A stretch of DNA of 48,695 nt from Thermodesulfobacteriaceae bacterium UBA6232 (GCA_002441555.1 DJWK01000033.1:1-48695); one strand, 5' to 3'; shown: positions 31,996 through 40,807, counted from the stretch's first letter. Program-made: numbers and translations. The notes: generated by a model not told the origin, from the sequence alone.

Positions 31996-33722
31996 ACATC
32001 AAATTTCCAAGAGAAACTATTATTACCCTTGAAAGCGCTTTTAAGCTCCTTGAAGACTTTATGCATATTTCTGAGAGCCTTATGATAAAGGACTTCCAAG
32101 AAGAGTTCGCTTTAACTGGTTATGGCTATTTTAAATTGGCAACCGCTTGTATAGAAAGCTTTTATGATCTTCATTCTTCCATCTTTGAAAAGTATCTTAA
32201 AAAAATTGAAGCTAAAAAAGAATTCCTTATAAAAACAGGGCTTCTTAGTTTTCTCTTTCTCAGCTTGGTTTTGGGGAGTATCTGCTTTTTCTTTTATCTT
32301 ACTTACCAGAAACTGGCTAAAAGGCTCTCCAGGATAGCTCAAGAAACTCAAAAGATAGCAAGCGGTGATCTTTCAGCCAGAGTCACCCTTGACTATGAAG
32401 ATGAATTAGGAAAGGTAATAAAACTCCTTAATGCCTCTTTGGATGAACTTGAGAAGCGCTTAAAAGAAATTTACTTTCTTCATTATTATGATCCTATAAC
32501 TGGGGCTCCTAACAGAGAAAAACTCTCAGAAGAGCTTAAAAAGAAAGAAGTTATTAATCTGTTGCTTGTTGATATAGACAATTTCAAGGACTTAAATGCC
32601 CTTTACGGAGAAGAAGCGGGAGATGAGGTTCTTAAATATATAACTCAGAGATTAAAAAAAGTTTTTAAGTCAGAGGTTTATCGGGTAGGACCGGATGAAT
32701 TTGCCCTTATCCTTCCTGAGGAAGAGATAAAAAAACTCATTCCAAAGGTTGAAGCCCTTTTACTTGCAGTAGAAAAAGAACCCCTTTACTATCAAGATTT
32801 TGAAATATTTTTCCATCTAAGAGGAGCCCTTATATCTGAATGCACATGTCCTGAACATGCTTTATCCTTTGCTTATACTCTTTTAAAGGAAACTAAGGAA
32901 AAGGCTAAGGTTATTGATTATTCAATTAGACCTTCAATGGAGAGAAAAAGGCTCTATGAAGAAACCCTTTTTTACTTAAGAAAAATAAGATCTGCCATAG
33001 AAGAAAAAAGAGTTATACCCTATTATCAGCCAGTTTTTGATAACCAAACAAAAAAGATAATAAAGGTTGAGGCCTTAATGAGAATCAAGGAAAAAGATGG
33101 AGAAACTCTGCCTCCTTCCAAATTTCTTCCCATTGCTAAACAAAGTGGATATTATCCTATGCTTACTCTTAGAATGTTTGAAGAAGTTAAAAATCACCTT
33201 CCCCTTATTCCTTGGGATGTCTCTTTAAATCTTTCCTTTACAGATTTTCTCCATAAAGAAATAATTCAAAGTTTTTTATCTCTCGTTAAGGAAAGCTCAA
33301 AAAAGCTTGCTTTAGAGCATAAACTTGTCCTTGAGCTTCTTGAAACAGAAGAAATAGAAATTTATGAAAGAATTATTCCCTTGCTTTTTGAGTTCAAAAA
33401 GCAAGGAGTTTACCTTGCCATTGATGATTTTGGAGCAGGTTATTCCAATTTACAGAGGTTAATTGAACTTGAAGTGGATTTTATAAAAATTGATGCCTCA
33501 ATCATAAAAAATCTTCCTGAAAGTGAAAGGGCAAGAAATCTGGTAAGGGCTATTGTGAACTTTGCCAAAGCAACAGGCATTAAAACCATTGCTGAATTTG
33601 TGGCTGATGAAAAAATCTTTAAACTGGTCTGCGAGCTCGGGATTGATTATTCTCAGGGCTATTATTTTTCTCCACCTCTTCCCCTTGAGGAACTCTTAAG
33701 GCTTGGTCAAAACCTCACTTAG
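31977..33722 (+). CDS. HAMP-GGDEF-EAL output half of the split protein
   Basis: A 581-residue frame (TTG start as listed; true entry is probably by frameshift upstream). It contains the rest of the sensor domain, a membrane helix near 87-110, HAMP (about 108-160), a GGDEF domain with degenerate motif VGPDEF near 240, and an EAL domain with conserved catalytic residues: VEALMR near 364, LNLS, LVLELLE, IDDFGAGYSN near 481, FIKIDAS, TIAEF and YSQGYYFSPPLP. The EAL part should hydrolyse c-di-GMP; the GGDEF part may bind GTP as a regulator or be weakly active. Could control pili or surface attachment, which is inference. Confidence 0.85.
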   Translation: MRWTLLNIKFPRETIITLESAFKLLEDFMHISESLMIKDFQEEFALTGYGYFKLATACIESFYDLHSSIFEKYLKKIEAKKEFLIKTGLLSFLFLSLVLGSICFFFYLTYQKLAKRLSRIAQETQKIASGDLSARVTLDYEDELGKVIKLLNASLDELEKRLKEIYFLHYYDPITGAPNREKLSEELKKKEVINLLLVDIDNFKDLNALYGEEAGDEVLKYITQRLKKVFKSEVYRVGPDEFALILPEEEIKKLIPKVEALLLAVEKEPLYYQDFEIFFHLRGALISECTCPEHALSFAYTLLKETKEKAKVIDYSIRPSMERKRLYEETLFYLRKIRSAIEEKRVIPYYQPVFDNQTKKIIKVEALMRIKEKDGETLPPSKFLPIAKQSGYYPMLTLRMFEEVKNHLPLIPWDVSLNLSFTDFLHKEIIQSFLSLVKESSKKLALEHKLVLELLETEEIEIYERIIPLLFEFKKQGVYLAIDDFGAGYSNLQRLIELEVDFIKIDASIIKNLPESERARNLVRAIVNFAKATGIKTIAEFVADEKIFKLVCELGIDYSQGYYFSPPLPLEELLRLGQNLT

Positions 33723-33864
33723 AACTTCCTCCCTGGCAGCCCTTTAAAAGTAGAGCCATTTAAATTCCATTCACAATCCATCAATTGTTGAGGTTATAAA
33801 AGTCAAAGCATGCTTTTACCAAAACTGTTGTAAAAAATTTTCGAAAAATCCCTCCAATTATGGA

Positions 33865-33892
33865 TTGACTTCACATAGGAATAGATTATCTT
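33865..33892 (+). promoter_or_regulatory. Putative promoter of purK-purE
   Basis: TTGACT (33865-33870), 16 nt, TATCTT (33887-33892). The start would lie about 20 nt before the purK ATG. The Shine-Dalgarno is weak (GGGA about 10 nt upstream). Confidence 0.55.
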
Positions 33893-33919
33893 TTAGAAAA
33901 CCCTTTTTGGGAATCTTCT

Positions 33920-35050
33920 ATGAATCCTCAAGATATGGTAATAGGAATTCTTGGTGGTGGGCAGCTTGCAAAGATGTCTGCACAGGCTGCAAGAAAAATG
34001 GGTTTTTCTGTAAAGGTGCTTGATCCCACACCAGGCTGTCCCGCCAGCATGGTGGCTGAGCAGGTAGTTGGCTCCTTCAAAGACCCAGAAGAGGTAAAAA
34101 ATTTTGTAAAACTTTGCGACATTATCACCTTTGATATTGAACATGTGGAAGTTTCACCCCTTCTGGAAATACAAAAAGAAAAAAAAATTATTCCCTCACC
34201 TCAGGTTCTTTCTCTTATTCAAAACAAACTTGAGCAAAGAAAAGCCTATAAAAGGGCTGGTCTTCCTGTCCCTGAATTCAAAGAAATTAAAGATTTTTCA
34301 GAGCTTGAAAAGGCTATCCCCTGTGTTCAAAAATCCATAACTGGAGGTTATGACGGAAGGGGAACAGTCATTTTGAGAACAAAGGAGGATCTCAGTAAGG
34401 CCTTACCCCTCCCCTCTTTTATTGAAGAACTTCTTGAGATAGAAAAGGAACTTGCAGTAATGGTTGTTAGAAATGAAAGGGAAGAAATTGCCGTTTATGA
34501 TGTGGTTGAAATGGTCTTTCATCCAGAGGGAAATCTTCTTGATTATCTCTTTTGCCCAGCCCAAATTGATTTAAAGACCGCTCGTTTGGCTCAGGAGCTT
34601 GCTATTGAGGCAGTAAAAGCCATTGAAGGATATGGGCTTTTTGGAGTTGAGCTTTTTCTTGATAAAAGGGGAAACCTTTATATTAATGAAATTGCTCCAA
34701 GGCCTCACAATTCAGGACATCACACCATTGAAGCCTGCTATACCAGTCAATTTGAACAACACATAAGGGTTATAACCGGACTTCCTCTCGGTTCAACCAA
34801 GCTTCTATCTCCAGCGGTAATGATGAATTTACTCGGAGAGGAGGGCTACTACGGAAAACCTATTTATGAGGGCCTGAAGGAGGCTCTTTCTATTCCAGGG
34901 GTTTCTGTGCATATCTATGGAAAGAAGGAGACCTTTCCCTTGAGAAAAATGGGACATGTAACCATTCTTGGCGAAACCTTAGAGGAAGTTCTCTCCAAGG
35001 CTAAAAAAGTAAAAGAGCTTCTCAAAGTAAAAGGAGAGGTGAAGAAATGA
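33920..35050 (+). CDS. purK: N5-carboxyaminoimidazole ribonucleotide synthase
   Basis: ATP-grasp enzyme that carboxylates AIR to N5-CAIR in purine synthesis. The 376-residue protein has the typical start IGILGGGQLAKM (residues 8-19), DPTPGCPAS near 36, the ATP-grasp segment SITGGYDGRGTVI near 138, and the closing NEIAPRPHNSGHHTIEAC near 255. Overlaps purE by 4 nt (ATGA), so the two consecutive steps are translated together. Confidence 0.97.
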   Translation: MNPQDMVIGILGGGQLAKMSAQAARKMGFSVKVLDPTPGCPASMVAEQVVGSFKDPEEVKNFVKLCDIITFDIEHVEVSPLLEIQKEKKIIPSPQVLSLIQNKLEQRKAYKRAGLPVPEFKEIKDFSELEKAIPCVQKSITGGYDGRGTVILRTKEDLSKALPLPSFIEELLEIEKELAVMVVRNEREEIAVYDVVEMVFHPEGNLLDYLFCPAQIDLKTARLAQELAIEAVKAIEGYGLFGVELFLDKRGNLYINEIAPRPHNSGHHTIEACYTSQFEQHIRVITGLPLGSTKLLSPAVMMNLLGEEGYYGKPIYEGLKEALSIPGVSVHIYGKKETFPLRKMGHVTILGETLEEVLSKAKKVKELLKVKGEVKK

Positions 35051-35562
35051 AAGTGGGAATTATTATGGGAAGTGATTCGGATTTGCCTGTTATGAAAGAG
35101 GCAGCAGAGGTGCTTGAGGAATTCGGAGTCCCCTATGAGATTACGGTGGTTTCTGCACACAGAACACCTGAGCGCATGTATGAATATGCAAGAACTGCAG
35201 AAGAGAGAGGAATTGAGGTAATTATTGCAGGAGCAGGGGGATCTGCTCATCTTCCAGGGATGACCGCCTCTATAACCACTCTCCCTGTTATTGGTGTTCC
35301 CATAATGACCAAGGCCTTAAAGGGAATGGACTCTCTTCTTTCCATTGTGCAAATGCCTGCAGGCATTCCTGTGGCAACGGTTGCTATAAATAACGCCAGA
35401 AATGCAGGTCTTCTTGCGGTGCAAATCCTTGCCATAAAATATCCCGAATTAAGAGAAAAACTCAAAAATTTCCGTAATAAAATGAAAGAGGAAGTGATTA
35501 AAAAGGGAGAAAAACTGAAAAGTCTCGGTTTCAAAAAATATCTTGAAGAGAAAGAAACTTAA
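35047..35562 (+). CDS. purE: N5-CAIR mutase (class I PurE)
   Basis: Moves the carboxyl group of N5-CAIR to give CAIR. The 171-residue protein starts with the class I pattern GSDSDLPVMKEAAEVLEEFG, followed by VSAHRTPER near 39 (the catalytic His) and GAGGSAHLPGM near 64. Pairing with PurK is the bacterial N5-CAIR route, as opposed to the class II enzyme that works without PurK. Its TAA stop shares the TTAA at 35559-35562 with the stop of convergent purD. Confidence 0.97.
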   Translation: MKVGIIMGSDSDLPVMKEAAEVLEEFGVPYEITVVSAHRTPERMYEYARTAEERGIEVIIAGAGGSAHLPGMTASITTLPVIGVPIMTKALKGMDSLLSIVQMPAGIPVATVAINNARNAGLLAVQILAIKYPELREKLKNFRNKMKEEVIKKGEKLKSLGFKKYLEEKET

Positions 35563-36836
35563 AGGTATTTTAAAGCCTTTTTACCTATGTCCTTTCTGTA
35601 ATGGGCTCCTTCAAAATGAATGCGGCTTACTGCTTGATAGGCTCTTTCTATAGCCTCTGGGATGGTTTTCCCAAGGGCAGTAACTCCAAGAACTCTTCCT
35701 CCATTGGTTAAAAATTTATCTCCCTCTTTTTTGGTCCCTGCATGAAAAACTATTACATCTTCCATTTCTTTTACTTTATCAAGCCCTGTTATCACCTTTC
35801 CCTTTTCATAACTTCCTGGATAGCCCTTGCTTGCCATAACTACGCAAACACAGGCCTTTGAGGTCTCTTTAAGTTCATAATCCTTTAAATTACCTTCAAG
35901 AGCCTTTTCGACCACCTCAAGAAAATCGTTTTCAATGCGAGGTAGGATGGCCTGAGCCTCAGGATCACCAAGCCTGCAGTTAAATTCAAGTACATAGGGC
36001 ACCCCTTCACTTATCATAAGACCTGCATAAAGAAAACCTTCATAGGGATGTCCCTCTTCTTTCATCACTCTTAAAACAGGGGAAATAACCTTTTCTTCAA
36101 TCTTTTTTCGCAGGGTTTCATTCACAAGGGGAGCAGGGGAATAGGCTCCCATGCCTCCTGTATTGGGCCCCTCGTCATTATCAAGAAGTCTCTTATGATC
36201 CTGAGAAGTGGGAAGGGCCTTAAAGTTTTCACCATCTGTTATAACAATGTAGGAGGCCTCCTCCCCTTCCAGACATTCCTCAATCACTACCTTTGAGCCG
36301 GCCTCACCAAAAATTTTTTCAATAAAAATTTTATTTAAAGCCTCTTCTGCCTCCTCAAGGGTTTTACAAACAAAAACTCCCTTTCCCGCGCAAAGTCCGT
36401 CTGCTTTAACCACAATGGGAGCGCCCTTTTCTCTTATAAATTTTAAGGCCTCATCATAATTATTGAAAACCTCAAACTGGGCTGTGGGAACCCCTGCCTT
36501 TTTCATGATTTTCTTAGCAAAGGCTTTACTTCCCTCAAGAAGAGCTCCGTATTTATCAGGACCAAACACCCTAATGCCTACTTCTGAAAGATAATCCCTT
36601 ATCCCCTTAACCAGAGGTTCCTCTGGCCCGGGGATAACGAGATCAATTTTTTCTTTGAGACAGAATTCCTTTATTTTTTCAAAATCATTTAAACTTATCC
36701 CTTCTGGAATTTCTGCTATCTCCGATATACCGCCATTTCCTGGAATACAATAAAGCTTGGTTAATTTTGAGCTTTTGGAAATTACATAACAAAGAGCGTG
36801 TTCCCTTCCACCGCCACCAAGAACAAGAACTCTCAT
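35559..36836 (-). CDS. purD: Phosphoribosylamine-glycine ligase
   Basis: ATP-grasp ligase making glycinamide ribonucleotide. The 425-residue protein has the start VLVLGGGGREHALCY (residues 3-17), PGNGGIS near 32, VIPGPEEPLVKG near 68, KADGLCAGKGV near 143, and GGMGAYSPAPLV near 228; the substrate segment NCRLGDPEAQAILPR follows. Normal length. It starts within the bioY stop (ATGA overlap), so it probably depends on the bioY promoter, and it converges with purE. Confidence 0.97.
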   Translation of the reverse strand: MRVLVLGGGGREHALCYVISKSSKLTKLYCIPGNGGISEIAEIPEGISLNDFEKIKEFCLKEKIDLVIPGPEEPLVKGIRDYLSEVGIRVFGPDKYGALLEGSKAFAKKIMKKAGVPTAQFEVFNNYDEALKFIREKGAPIVVKADGLCAGKGVFVCKTLEEAEEALNKIFIEKIFGEAGSKVVIEECLEGEEASYIVITDGENFKALPTSQDHKRLLDNDEGPNTGGMGAYSPAPLVNETLRKKIEEKVISPVLRVMKEEGHPYEGFLYAGLMISEGVPYVLEFNCRLGDPEAQAILPRIENDFLEVVEKALEGNLKDYELKETSKACVCVVMASKGYPGSYEKGKVITGLDKVKEMEDVIVFHAGTKKEGDKFLTNGGRVLGVTALGKTIPEAIERAYQAVSRIHFEGAHYRKDIGKKALKYL

Positions 36837-37420
36837 CTCCTAAAGGCCTCCTTCACTCTTTTTTCAGAAAGGATAAAACCAGCAAATAAAAGGGATTTAA
36901 TCACATCCCAGGGAAGAAAGGGAAAAACTGTAAGGGTTAGAATTTCCTTTAAAGTATAGGAAGTGCTAAAAAATTTATAGCCAGAAACAAACCAGAGGAC
37001 ACCAAAAAAGTAAATAATAAAATGGGCAAGAACTCCGCAAAGGAAGGCATAAATTGGTCTTTCAAGGAGCCCCTTTTCCTTTGCCTTTCCAACTAAGTAA
37101 GCCCCTGCAAGAAACCCAAGGAGATATCCACCAGTTGGGCCACTTAAAACAAGAAGTCCCCCTTTAACTCCTGAGAAAAAGGGAAGGCCTGCTGCCCCTA
37201 AAAAAAGATATAGCAAAATACTGAGTGTCCCTGACTTAGCGCCAAGATAATATCCGATAAGTAGAACTCCAAAAGTCTGAAGGGTCAAGGGAACAGGGGT
37301 AAAGGGAAGAGGAATTCTTATCTGGGAAAGTAAAGCAAGTAAGATCGTAAAGGAAAATACTAAAATGCCTTTGGTAAGGAGTTCTTTTTTCAAGTCATAG
37401 ACCTCTTCTACCCTCTTCAT
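36833..37420 (-). CDS. bioY: Biotin transporter BioY
   Basis: Substrate-binding membrane component of an energy-coupling-factor biotin transporter. The 195-residue protein has about six membrane helices; the family block IPLPFTPVPLTLQTFGVLL lies near residue 37 and the glycine-rich SGPTGGYLLGFLAGAYLVG near 97. No ECF ATPase genes (BioM, BioN) are adjacent, so it may use a shared ECF module. Good AGGAGG ribosome binding site and a near-perfect promoter. A BirA-type operator was not recognised. Confidence 0.93.
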   Translation of the reverse strand: MKRVEEVYDLKKELLTKGILVFSFTILLALLSQIRIPLPFTPVPLTLQTFGVLLIGYYLGAKSGTLSILLYLFLGAAGLPFFSGVKGGLLVLSGPTGGYLLGFLAGAYLVGKAKEKGLLERPIYAFLCGVLAHFIIYFFGVLWFVSGYKFFSTSYTLKEILTLTVFPFLPWDVIKSLLFAGFILSEKRVKEAFRR

Positions 37421-37448
37421 CCCATCCTCCTCTAAATTTTATCTGGAA

Positions 37449-37476
37449 ATTATAAAGAAGATTTAGCAAATGTCAA
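37449..37476 (-). promoter_or_regulatory. Consensus promoter of bioY-purD
   Basis: Minus strand TTGACA (37476-37471), 16 nt, TATAAT (37454-37449): exact consensus hexamers, start about 20 nt before the bioY ATG. Confidence 0.8.
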
Positions 37477-37494
37477 TTAAATAGAAGCCTTCCC

Positions 37495-37522
37495 TTGAAA
37501 AAAAATTTTAATAATCTATTAT
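37495..37522 (+). promoter_or_regulatory. Putative promoter of the phoH operon
   Basis: TTGAAA (37495-37500), 16 nt, TATTAT (37517-37522). It points away from the bioY promoter, so the 145-nt gap holds two divergent promoters. The ATCTA-TTATA-TAGAT inverted repeat at 37513-37527 overlaps the -10 box and could be an operator. Confidence 0.55.
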
Positions 37523-37565
37523 ATAGATAACCAATAAAAATTAAAAGGAGGATGGATTAAAAATA

Positions 37566-38582
37566 ATGGCACAGATGGTTCAGGATGAGGTAAGAAAAGA
37601 GGTTTTTGAGGGCAATCCCTATACCAGGGAGTTAATTTTTGAGGATTACCCTGTGGTTCGAGCCCTTTATGGAGAGAGGGGGTCTCATTTTAAGATACTT
37701 GAGGAGGCCTTCAAGGTTAAGCTTATTTTAAAGGGAAATCACATAATCATAACTGGTGAACCTGAGGATCTTGAGCTTACCGAGAAGACCCTTGAGGAAC
37801 TTTATGGTCTTATTAAAGCAGGATATTCCATTTATCCCTCTGATGTAGAATATGCCTCAAGAATTCTACTTGAAAATCCAAGGGCCAATCTTAAAGATAT
37901 TTTCCTTGATACCATTTTGATTACTTCTGGAAGAAAAATGATTACCCCTAAAGGGTTAACTCAGAAAAAATATGTAGAAGCTATAAGAAAATCCGAAATA
38001 GTATTTGGAATCGGGCCTGCAGGAACAGGTAAAACCTATCTGGCTGTAGCTATGGCTGTGTCTTTCCTTATGAGGGGAGAGGTAAACAGACTTATACTTG
38101 TGAGACCTGCTGTTGAGGCTGGAGAAAAACTGGGATTCCTTCCGGGAGATCTCGTTGAAAAGGTTAATCCCTATTTAAGACCCCTTTATGATGCCCTCTA
38201 TGATATGCTTTCCTTTGACAGAGTGGTCAAGCTCTTTCAAAAGGGAGTAATTGAAGTAGCCCCTCTTGCCTTTATGAGAGGGAGAACCCTCAATGATTCC
38301 TTTATTATCCTTGATGAGGCCCAGAATACCACTACAGAGCAGATGAAAATGTTTCTCACAAGGATTGGGCAGGGCTCAAGGGCTGTTATCACCGGAGATG
38401 TCACCCAAATAGACCTTCCTGATCCCAAAAAATCCGGGCTTCTTGAAGCTATGGAAATTCTTGAAGGAATTGAAGGGATAACCTTTGTATATTTTACCAA
38501 GAATGATGTGGTAAGACATCCTATTGTTCAAAAAATTATCGATGCTTATGAAAGAAAAGAAAGGGAAAGGAAAGAAAAATGA
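37566..38582 (+). CDS. PhoH-like ATPase
   Basis: A 338-residue P-loop ATPase of the PhoH family, thought to act in RNA metabolism and stress. An N-terminal KH-like region precedes the ATPase core: Walker A GPAGTGKTYLA near 150, RPAVEAGEKLGFLPGD near 181, Walker B FIILDEAQNTT near 245 and GDVTQIDLP near 278. In many bacteria phoH precedes ybeY; here it is followed by a molybdopterin-binding gene overlapping by 4 nt. AAGGAGG lies 14 nt before the ATG, a long spacing. Confidence 0.93.
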   Translation: MAQMVQDEVRKEVFEGNPYTRELIFEDYPVVRALYGERGSHFKILEEAFKVKLILKGNHIIITGEPEDLELTEKTLEELYGLIKAGYSIYPSDVEYASRILLENPRANLKDIFLDTILITSGRKMITPKGLTQKKYVEAIRKSEIVFGIGPAGTGKTYLAVAMAVSFLMRGEVNRLILVRPAVEAGEKLGFLPGDLVEKVNPYLRPLYDALYDMLSFDRVVKLFQKGVIEVAPLAFMRGRTLNDSFIILDEAQNTTTEQMKMFLTRIGQGSRAVITGDVTQIDLPDPKKSGLLEAMEILEGIEGITFVYFTKNDVVRHPIVQKIIDAYERKERERKEK

Positions 38583-39619
38583 GATATAAAACCATTCCGG
38601 TTGAAGAAGCAGTAGGAATGGTTCTTCCCCACGATATAACGGAAATTGTTCCTGGGACCTTTAAAGGAGCCCGCTTCAAAAAGGGACACATCATTCGTGA
38701 AGAAGATATTCCCAAATTAAAAGACCTTGGGAAAAACCATATCTATGTCCTTGAACTTGAGGAAGATGAAATACATGAAGATGAAGCAGCCCTTTTGCTG
38801 GCAAAAGCTGTTGCAGGGGAGGGAGTTGAGTGGTCAGAGGAAATAAGGGAAGGCAAAGTGAATTTTAAGGCAGCCTATGAAGGTTTATTTAAAGTTGAAA
38901 CCGAGGCCCTTTTGAGAATTAATTTTCTTGGGGAAATAAGTCTTTCAACAAAGCATACCAACCTTTGGGTGAAAAAGGGTGAGCCCCTTGCTGGAGGAAG
39001 GGCTATCCCCCTTGTTGTCAAAAGGGCTCTTCTTGAAGAGGTAGAAAAAATATGCAGTGAATATCCAGAGAAGGTGTTAAGAGTTCTTCCTAAAAAAATT
39101 AATAAAGCTGGACTTGTCATCACAGGTTCTGAAGTTTTTTACGGAAGAATTGAGGATGCCTTTGCCCCAAGAATGATTCCCAAATTAGAGGCCTTTGGGC
39201 TAAAAGTCGAAGGCCCTCTTTTTGCCCCAGATGATAAAGATTTCATCAAGGAAAACATTGAAAATCTCTTAAAGCGGGGCTGTGAAGTGGTCTTGGTTAC
39301 AGGAGGGATGTCTGTTGACCCTGATGATGTTACCAAAGTGGCCATAAGAGAATTAAATCCAGAGATTTATCTTTACGGAACTCCCGTCCTTCCTGGAAAT
39401 ATGTTTCTTTATGCTTGTCTTCCTGACAATAAAGTAATCCTTGGGGTTCCAGCCTGTGCCATGTATTTTAAAATCACCATCCTTGATCTGATTTTACCGA
39501 GGGTACTTTCGGGAGAAAAGCTTTCCCGTTATGAGATTGCCAAACTCGGGCATGGAGGATATTGTTATAACTGTGCAGAATGTAGGTATCCCATCTGTCC
39601 CTTTGGGAAGGTATGTTAG
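38579..39619 (+). CDS. Molybdopterin-binding protein with C-terminal Cys motif
   Basis: A 346-residue protein with a MoaB/MogA/MoeA-like molybdopterin-binding domain at about 165-320: AGLVITGSEVFYGRIED, then VLVTGGMSVDPDDVTK and a closing GVPACAMYFK. The N-terminal half resembles MoeA-like regions without being a full MoeA. The last 18 residues contain five cysteines (CYNCAECRYPICPFGKVC), a possible metal or Fe-S site. It would handle molybdopterin or sense it. Overlaps phoH (ATGA) and yggT (7 nt). Confidence 0.85.
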   Translation: MRYKTIPVEEAVGMVLPHDITEIVPGTFKGARFKKGHIIREEDIPKLKDLGKNHIYVLELEEDEIHEDEAALLLAKAVAGEGVEWSEEIREGKVNFKAAYEGLFKVETEALLRINFLGEISLSTKHTNLWVKKGEPLAGGRAIPLVVKRALLEEVEKICSEYPEKVLRVLPKKINKAGLVITGSEVFYGRIEDAFAPRMIPKLEAFGLKVEGPLFAPDDKDFIKENIENLLKRGCEVVLVTGGMSVDPDDVTKVAIRELNPEIYLYGTPVLPGNMFLYACLPDNKVILGVPACAMYFKITILDLILPRVLSGEKLSRYEIAKLGHGGYCYNCAECRYPICPFGKVC

Positions 39620-39894
39620 TGTTTGAAGCCTTCTTTAAGGCCCTTTTTCAAGTAATAGATCTCCTTCTTACCATTTATGTTTGGATTATAATTGCAAGAG
39701 CCATAATTTCCTGGGTAAATCCCTCCCCTTTTCATCCTCTGGTAAGATTCCTTTACAGGGTAACAGAGCCTGTTTTAAGCCCTATAAGAAGGCTTATTCC
39801 TCCAATCTATGGCCTTGATTTAAGCCCAGTTATTGTAATTTTTATAATTTATTTTATTAAAGAACTCCTTTTTCATCTCAGATTTAGCCTCTAA
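39613..39894 (+). CDS. YggT-family membrane protein
   Basis: A 93-residue YggT-type protein with two membrane helices (about 11-33 and 70-90). The conserved IIARAIISWVNPSPFHPL and VTEPVLSPIRRLIPP segments lie between. YggT proteins are linked to osmotic tolerance and, next to ftsZ/sepF, to division, but the mechanism is not known. Here the next gene is DUF167 (YggU), the same pairing as in E. coli (yggT-yggU), 3 nt after its stop. Confidence 0.9.
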   Translation: MLVFEAFFKALFQVIDLLLTIYVWIIIARAIISWVNPSPFHPLVRFLYRVTEPVLSPIRRLIPPIYGLDLSPVIVIFIIYFIKELLFHLRFSL

Positions 39895-39896
39895 AA

Positions 39897-40157
39897 ATGC
39901 TACTTGAAATTAAAGTTAAACCCAATGCCTCAAAGGATGAGATTTTATCTTTTAAGGCGCCAAATTTCCTTGAAATCTCTCTTAAGGCCAAAGCGGAAAA
40001 CAATCAAGCCAATGAGGCCTTAATAAAATTTCTTGCCAAGGTTTTAAAGGTTGATTCAGGAAAAATAAAAATTATTAAAGGGAAGACCTCAAGGAAAAAG
40101 ATTGTTTCTGTTGAAAATCTTACAGCAAAAGAGATTTCAGAGGTGATTTCTCTATGA
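39897..40157 (+). CDS. DUF167 (YggU-like) protein
   Basis: An 86-residue DUF167 protein. The start LLEIKVKPNASKDEI and the central KAKAENNQANEALIKFLAKVL pattern are diagnostic, with KGKTSRKKIV near 62. It is a small alpha/beta protein with unknown biochemical role. Overlaps the HAD gene by 4 nt. Confidence 0.92.
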   Translation: MLLEIKVKPNASKDEILSFKAPNFLEISLKAKAENNQANEALIKFLAKVLKVDSGKIKIIKGKTSRKKIVSVENLTAKEISEVISL

Positions 40158-40807
40158 AGGAATTTATTTTCTTTGACCTTGACGGGGTTCTTCTTGATTC
40201 CATGCCCTATCATGCGAAGGCCTGGATTCTTGCCTTTAAAGAGTTCTGCCTTGAATTTACTGAAGAAGAAATTTTTCTTCACGAAGGGGCCATAGAGCTT
40301 GAAAGTGCCAAGGGACTCTTTTTAAGCAAAGGAGTTAATCCAACACCTGAATTTTTTGACAAAGCCTTTAAACTTCAGAAAAAAATCTTCAAAGAAAACT
40401 TTGCAAACAAAATAAGGCCCTTCCCTGAGGTACCAGATTTACTTTCGGAACTAAAAAGGGAAAAAAGAAAACTTGCTCTGGTTACCTCTTCAAGCAGTGA
40501 AATTTTAAAGGAAGTTTTTCCTGAAAAGTTTCATCTTTTTTTTGAAGTAATTATAACCGGGGACAAAGTGGATAAAAGGAAACCCCATCCCGACCCTTAC
40601 TTAAAGGCTAAAGAGGCTTTAAGAGCCCCTAAGGAGGAAATTACAGTGGTTGAGAATGCACCTGCAGGGATACTTTCTGCCAAAGGAGCAGGGCTTTTCT
40701 GCATTGGCATAACCACCACCCTTAAACCCGAACATCTTTCCCTTGCAGACCTCATTGTTAAGAATCATCAAGAATTGAGAAATCTTCTTCTCAATGGAAA
40801 AAAATAA
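40154..40807 (+). CDS. HAD-family phosphatase (beta-phosphoglucomutase-like)
   Basis: A 217-residue haloacid dehalogenase phosphatase or mutase. Catalytic motifs are FFDLDGVLLDS (residues 6-16), the serine in VTSSSS near 112, lysine in KRKPHPDPY near 139 and acidic EN in VVENAPAG near 165. A helical cap domain lies between about 17 and 85, as in beta-phosphoglucomutase. The natural substrate (sugar phosphate, phosphoglycolate or other) is not readable. Overlaps the next gene by 14 nt. Confidence 0.88.
   Translation: MKEFIFFDLDGVLLDSMPYHAKAWILAFKEFCLEFTEEEIFLHEGAIELESAKGLFLSKGVNPTPEFFDKAFKLQKKIFKENFANKIRPFPEVPDLLSELKREKRKLALVTSSSSEILKEVFPEKFHLFFEVIITGDKVDKRKPHPDPYLKAKEALRAPKEEITVVENAPAGILSAKGAGLFCIGITTTLKPEHLSLADLIVKNHQELRNLLLNGKK

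Noticed and set aside
33805..33816. Perfect 12-bp palindrome AAAGCATGCTTT upstream of purK
   Set aside because: It could be an operator, but it lies about 50 nt before the -35 box, and a single short AT-flanked palindrome is likely by chance.
37421..37565. Biotin or other riboswitch in the bioY-phoH gap
   Set aside because: The gap is fully explained by two divergent promoters, and no conserved riboswitch structure was recognised.
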